A DNA stretch of 64,000 bases from Deinococcus terrestris. Its GTDB lineage: Bacteria > Deinococcota > Deinococci > Deinococcales > Deinococcaceae. The stretch lies in contig NZ_WBSL01000002.1 of assembly GCF_009377345.1 (NCBI RefSeq), positions 124,001-188,000 of the forward strand, in the 5' to 3' direction. The notes beneath the pieces are model-generated. The model was not told the origin of the DNA and made no database searches. It worked only from the letters and a program-made list of their open reading frames with translations. Below are positions 60,431-64,000 of this stretch, piece by piece (positions within the stretch are counted from its first letter, which is position 1; every line of letters starts with the position of its first letter). Position numbers and translations under genes: made by a program.

Positions 60431-62899
60431 TTATTCGAGTTCGCGCTGGACTTCTTCCAGGCGGACCCGTTCCTGGGACGCGCTTTCGTGCTCGCCACGG
60501 GCCAGGTGCCAGTCGATCAGTTGGCCGCGTGCTCCCACGTCCAGGGGATCGGCGCCGATCAAGGCCCGCAAGGCGTCGCGGCGCTCCACACTGTCGCCGG
60601 GCTGGGCGACGGCGTACACCTGCAGGGCGTCGAGCACCAGCCGCTCGGCGAGTTCCCGTTCCTCGTGCAGCTCGGCGGCGAGGTCGGGCAGGACGGTGGG
60701 CGGGACGGCCTCCTGGCGAATCAGCGCCCCAAGGCGGTCCGGATCGCGGTCGGTGACGGCGGCATACAGGTCGGCGAGGTCGCTGCGCACCGGGAAGGTC
60801 AGGGTGAGGCGCCCCCGTGCACTGCTGATCAGACTGACCCCGAAGGTGCTGCGCAGATGGTAGATCGCAGTCTGGAGGCTGGCGACCGGATTCTTGGCAC
60901 CGGGCCAGAAGCGCTCGGCCAGCGCCTCGCGCGGCTGCGAGCGCCCTGAAAGGGCGAGGGCCACCAGCAGCGCCGCGCTTTTGCGGGTGGGAAAGTCGCC
61001 CGACTCCCAGACCCGTCCAGCCTGCGTGACCCGCAGTGGCCCCAGCACCCGGACCTCCAACGGGAAGAGGGCGCGGGTGACCTCATCCCCGGCGTGGGCG
61101 ACCAGGCGGTGCGCCGTGCCCCCGCGCAGCAGTGGCCGGTAGCCGTGGGTGCGGATCAGGGCGAGCGCTTCGGTCAGGTCCTCAGGCGTCCCCCGATGCA
61201 GCAGGGCGGTGGCGAGTTCCAGGCGGGCATCCTCACGTCGGGCCTCCTCGACCACAGCGCTGAGATCCCTCTCGCCTTGGAGGGCCGCTTCGAGGTCGGC
61301 CCGCAGGCCCAGCGGCCGGGCCTCCTCCAGCGCCGCGTGGGCGGCGTCGGGGTCGCCGAGTTCGCGGCAGGTGCGGGCCAGCAGCAGCGCGGTTTCAGCC
61401 CGCAGGCTGGGGTCCTCGGTCGGGGTTTGCTCCAGCAGGGTGCGGGCGGTGCGGGGGTGTCCGCCTTGCAGGGCAAGCAGCGCCTGCACCCGCGCGACCC
61501 AACCGCGCAGGTCGGGGTCGGTGCTCAGCGCACGGGCACGGGTGAGGTGGCTGCGGGCCTGCCCAGGGTCGTCGAGCAGTGCGTGGACCTCAGCGAGATT
61601 GACATGGGTCAGGGCGCTCGCTTCGGGGCGGTGATCTTCCAGCAGCGCCAGCGCCTGCCCGTAGGGACCCAGGGCCTCGGTCAACAGGCCCCGGCCGAAG
61701 TGCAGCGTTCCCAGGGCTTCCAGGCTGCGGGCCTCGCGCCCCAGGTCGCCCGCCTCGCGGAAGGCAGCCACCGCGTCACCGAGGTCGCGCTCGGCCTCAG
61801 CATGACGGCCAAGCTGCACGAGCAGGGTCGCGCGGTTGTGCGCGGCCTCGCCCCCGGTCAGACCGCCCGCCCGCGCTGCGCCTCCGAGATCCTCCAGCGC
61901 CCCGGCCGACTCACCGCGCATCGCCCGCACAACCCCACGGGCGTTCAGGGCCAAGGGCCGCAGCGCGGGGGGCAGGTCCGGCAGGGCGCGGCTGTACAGT
62001 TCCTCGGCACGGGTGGGGTCGCCGCAGGCGCGGGCCAGCAATCCGGCGAGGTACAGCGCGGCGGGCTGCTCGCGCCAGAAAGGAGGCAGGCCGCGCAACG
62101 CCGCCCGCAGCGCGTCGGGCCCCGCGCCCACCCGCAGCTCGCGGGCCTGCAAGGTCAGCAGGTCGTCCCAGGCCCCCGCCTCGCGCAGCAGGGTCAGGGC
62201 CTGGGGCGTGCGTCCGGCCCGGTGCAGCAGCCCCGCCACCTCGCGGGCGAGGGCCGGATCCGGCAGGGGGCACAACCAGCGCCGCAGCACCCCGGGCAGG
62301 CTCCAGCCCCCGGCGGCAGGCCACACCCAACCGCCGTCCGCCAGGGCTTCCAACTGTGAAGAGGCCACCCCCAGCCGCGCCGCGACCTCTGGAGTGACGA
62401 GCGGGGTCAGGGCCAGGGCGCGGGCCGCCTCCCGGAGCTCGGTGGGCGGAAGGAGGGGAGGCAGCCGCACGTCGGCGAGGGGGTGGCGGAACCATTCCTC
62501 CCATTCCTCCTCAGGGAGGTGACCCGCCAGCCCACGGGCCACCTCCAGGGCCGCAGGCCAGCCCTGCGCCAGTTCAAAGGTGTGGTCGGCCCAAGTCGGG
62601 TCCCCTCCCAGGGCATCCCGCCACTCTTTCTGAGTCAACCGCAGTTCGGCGCCACTCAGGGCCAGGGGGGTTGTCTCCAGAGAATCCGCCTGTTCGCTCC
62701 AGACGGCCAGCTCTCGGCGTGAGCGCGGCCACCACAGCCAGCGGGCCTCGCCGGGAGGCGGAGGGTCGCGCCAGACGGGCAGGTTATGACCTTGGGCCCA
62801 CTCTGTCAGCTCCTCTTGCCCGGCCCCCACCTCTACGGGAGCCACGATCCGGGTGGGCAGGGAAGACAGCCGTTGAAGCAGGCACGGGGGCAGAGGCAT
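60431..62899 (-). CDS. TPR regulator with C-terminal SARP-type DNA-binding and BTAD domains
   Basis: About 822 aa. The N-terminal two thirds are helical repeats (ALNARGVVRAMRGESAGALE, ARSLEALGTLHFGRGLLTEA, LTHVNLAEVHALLDDPGQAR). The C-terminal part is a winged helix (VRVLGPLRVTQAGRVWESGD, LQTAIYHLRSTFGVSLIS) and BTAD-like helices (RLVLDALQVYAVAQPGDSVE). This reverses the order of the regulator at 15965-19018 and lacks a visible Walker A. Starts at 62899, 62920 and 63001 are in frame. I prefer 62899 (MPLPPCLLQRLSSLPTR) because homologous-looking sequence begins there, but it is uncertain. It is divergent from the S8 protease gene, a possible target. Confidence 0.78.
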   Translation of the reverse strand: MPLPPCLLQRLSSLPTRIVAPVEVGAGQEELTEWAQGHNLPVWRDPPPPGEARWLWWPRSRRELAVWSEQADSLETTPLALSGAELRLTQKEWRDALGGDPTWADHTFELAQGWPAALEVARGLAGHLPEEEWEEWFRHPLADVRLPPLLPPTELREAARALALTPLVTPEVAARLGVASSQLEALADGGWVWPAAGGWSLPGVLRRWLCPLPDPALAREVAGLLHRAGRTPQALTLLREAGAWDDLLTLQARELRVGAGPDALRAALRGLPPFWREQPAALYLAGLLARACGDPTRAEELYSRALPDLPPALRPLALNARGVVRAMRGESAGALEDLGGAARAGGLTGGEAAHNRATLLVQLGRHAEAERDLGDAVAAFREAGDLGREARSLEALGTLHFGRGLLTEALGPYGQALALLEDHRPEASALTHVNLAEVHALLDDPGQARSHLTRARALSTDPDLRGWVARVQALLALQGGHPRTARTLLEQTPTEDPSLRAETALLLARTCRELGDPDAAHAALEEARPLGLRADLEAALQGERDLSAVVEEARREDARLELATALLHRGTPEDLTEALALIRTHGYRPLLRGGTAHRLVAHAGDEVTRALFPLEVRVLGPLRVTQAGRVWESGDFPTRKSAALLVALALSGRSQPREALAERFWPGAKNPVASLQTAIYHLRSTFGVSLISSARGRLTLTFPVRSDLADLYAAVTDRDPDRLGALIRQEAVPPTVLPDLAAELHEERELAERLVLDALQVYAVAQPGDSVERRDALRALIGADPLDVGARGQLIDWHLARGEHESASQERVRLEEVQRELE

Positions 62900-63056
62900 C
62901 GCAACCCCAGTGTAAAGCATTGCTTCATACAACTCCCAGAAACCTCGTCTGGCATGAGCGTTTGCGTTTTTTTTGAGCCGGGTTTGTTGGAATAACTCCA
63001 ACCTTCAAGTCAGCCCCGATCCACTCGCCGCTTACCCCAGTTCCGGAGGACCGCCC

Positions 63057-64000
63057 ATGAAGAACCTGACCCCCGCCGCCCTGAGCCTGACCGTCCTCCT
63101 CGCCGCTTGTGGGCAAAGCACCCCGACCGTCCGCACTTCCCAGAGCAGCCCCACTGCGCAGGGCGCCACCCTCCAGACCCAGGCCGTGAAGACCACGGCC
63201 TCCACCACCCTCTCCGAGTGCCAGGCCTTGTATGCGACGGCCCCCTCGGGCGTGCAGGTGGACAGCAGCATGAGCTACGGGCAGGTCGGCACCCTGATCC
63301 TCTCGTTCGTGGACGACACCAGCAAGGGCCGCGCGGTCCACTGGATGGACTCGAACCTGCCGTTGGACCTCGGCAAGGGCCTGGGGGCGCTGGAGAACCT
63401 ACCCGTCGTGGCGGCCAAGCTGCTGGTCACCCCAGACCTGATCGAGAACCTTCAGGCGAACCTACCCGGTCTGGTGTCGATCTATCAGGACGCCCCGCTG
63501 CGGTACCTGCTCAAGGAGAGCGTCTCGTACATCGGCGCGGACGTGGCCCGCAGTGCTTACGGGGTGGACGGCAAAGGCGTGGGCGTGGCGATCATCGACT
63601 CGGGGGTGGACGGCACGCACGCCGACCTGAGCCACATGGCGGAGAACGTGAAGCTGGTCGGCCCGGTCGTGGACCTCGGCGTGGGCGGCTACCTGCACGT
63701 CAAGCTGCCCAACACCGACACCTCCAGCGGCCACGGCACACACGTCGCGAGCACCATCGGCGGCAGCGGGGCGGCGTCGGAAGGGGCGAACAAGCGGCAG
63801 GGCGTGGCGCCCGGCGCGACCCTGGTAGGTGTGGGGGCGGGGGACGCCCTGAGCATCCTGTACGCGCTGGAGGGCTTCGACTACGTGCTGAAGCCGGAAA
63901 TCCGCGAAACCCATAACATCCGCGTGATCAGCAACTCCTGGGGCTCGAGCGGCGAGTTCGCCCCCTACAACCCCATCAGCCTGGCGGCCAAGCGGGCCTA
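63057..64000 (+). CDS. Subtilisin-like (S8) protease, runs off the window
   Basis: The frame stays open from ATG 63057 to the window edge (314 complete codons). Signal MKNLTPAALSLTVLLAACG has a lipobox LAAC. An inhibitor-like prodomain region follows, then the catalytic core with Asp in GVGVAIIDSGVDGTHADL and His in SSGHGTHVASTIGGSGAAS. The oxyanion-region Asn is in VISNSWGSSGEF. The catalytic Ser lies beyond 64000. GGAGG precedes the ATG. It faces a SARP-type regulator. Exported proteolysis is the likely role. Confidence 0.92.
   Translation, partial: MKNLTPAALSLTVLLAACGQSTPTVRTSQSSPTAQGATLQTQAVKTTASTTLSECQALYATAPSGVQVDSSMSYGQVGTLILSFVDDTSKGRAVHWMDSNLPLDLGKGLGALENLPVVAAKLLVTPDLIENLQANLPGLVSIYQDAPLRYLLKESVSYIGADVARSAYGVDGKGVGVAIIDSGVDGTHADLSHMAENVKLVGPVVDLGVGGYLHVKLPNTDTSSGHGTHVASTIGGSGAASEGANKRQGVAPGATLVGVGAGDALSILYALEGFDYVLKPEIRETHNIRVISNSWGSSGEFAPYNPISLAAKRA

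Overview
The window looks like chromosomal or megaplasmid DNA from a Deinococcus-type bacterium. The evidence is the GC-rich, densely packed coding, a complete LysW-dependent alpha-aminoadipate lysine operon, a hut operon whose genes overlap by 4-8 nt, and several promoters with the -10 box about 6-7 nt from the start codon (leaderless mRNA, common in Deinococcus-Thermus). The genus is an inference from gene content; no rRNA or tRNA is visible.

Layout. (1) 1-6.2 kb is a less GC-rich accessory segment. It carries a UDP-sugar dehydrogenase, a processive family-2 glycosyltransferase and a coupled small secreted protein, set among transposase remnants and a mutated serine resolvase. (2) 6.3-12.2 kb is a copper/silver tolerance cassette (DUF305 protein, two-component system, P1B ATPase) lying between remnants of a Tn3-family resolvase and a Tn3-family transposase. 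(3) 12.2-30.1 kb is an island of secreted and membrane proteins, many with carboxypeptidase-regulatory-like repeats, plus two acetyltransferase-type proteins, arranged around a 1017-aa SARP/AfsR-like ATPase regulator. Nine transcription units of this island carry the same composite promoter: two direct heptamers (consensus YCATCCG and TCATCCY) separated by 4 nt, then exactly 8 nt to a -10 hexamer (TACGGT or CACACT type). That is the geometry known for SARP-activated promoters, and it is the strongest candidate here for an undescribed regulatory system. (4) 30.2-36 kb holds an IS6 remnant, a GAF-GGDEF protein with a broken GGDEF motif, a glycerate kinase and a catalase. (5) 36.1-43.9 kb is hutU-hutG-hutI-hutH, divergent from a TPR diguanylate cyclase and an IclR-type regulator. 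(6) 44-47.6 kb encodes a subtilisin-like lipoprotein and a 5'-nucleotidase. (7) 47.7-56.2 kb is the lysine operon (homocitrate synthase, LysT, LysU, LysW, LysX, LysY, LysZ, LysJ, LysK). It is preceded by a leaderless promoter, a 16-aa leader peptide with two adjacent Lys codons, and mutually exclusive antiterminator and terminator hairpins, which together form a transcription attenuator. (8) 56.2-64 kb has a response regulator, an acyl-CoA synthetase divergent from an ADHFE1-like iron alcohol dehydrogenase with a perfect 26-bp palindrome between them, a second SARP-type regulator and the start of another subtilisin.

How the genes work together. The lysine genes convert 2-oxoglutarate-derived intermediates to lysine on the LysW carrier; homoisocitrate dehydrogenase and the aminoadipate aminotransferase LysN are not in the window. 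HutH, HutU, HutI and HutG take histidine to glutamate plus formamide. The copper cassette senses and exports metal. The island's common promoter suggests coordinated production of its envelope proteins under the centrally encoded SARP-like regulator.
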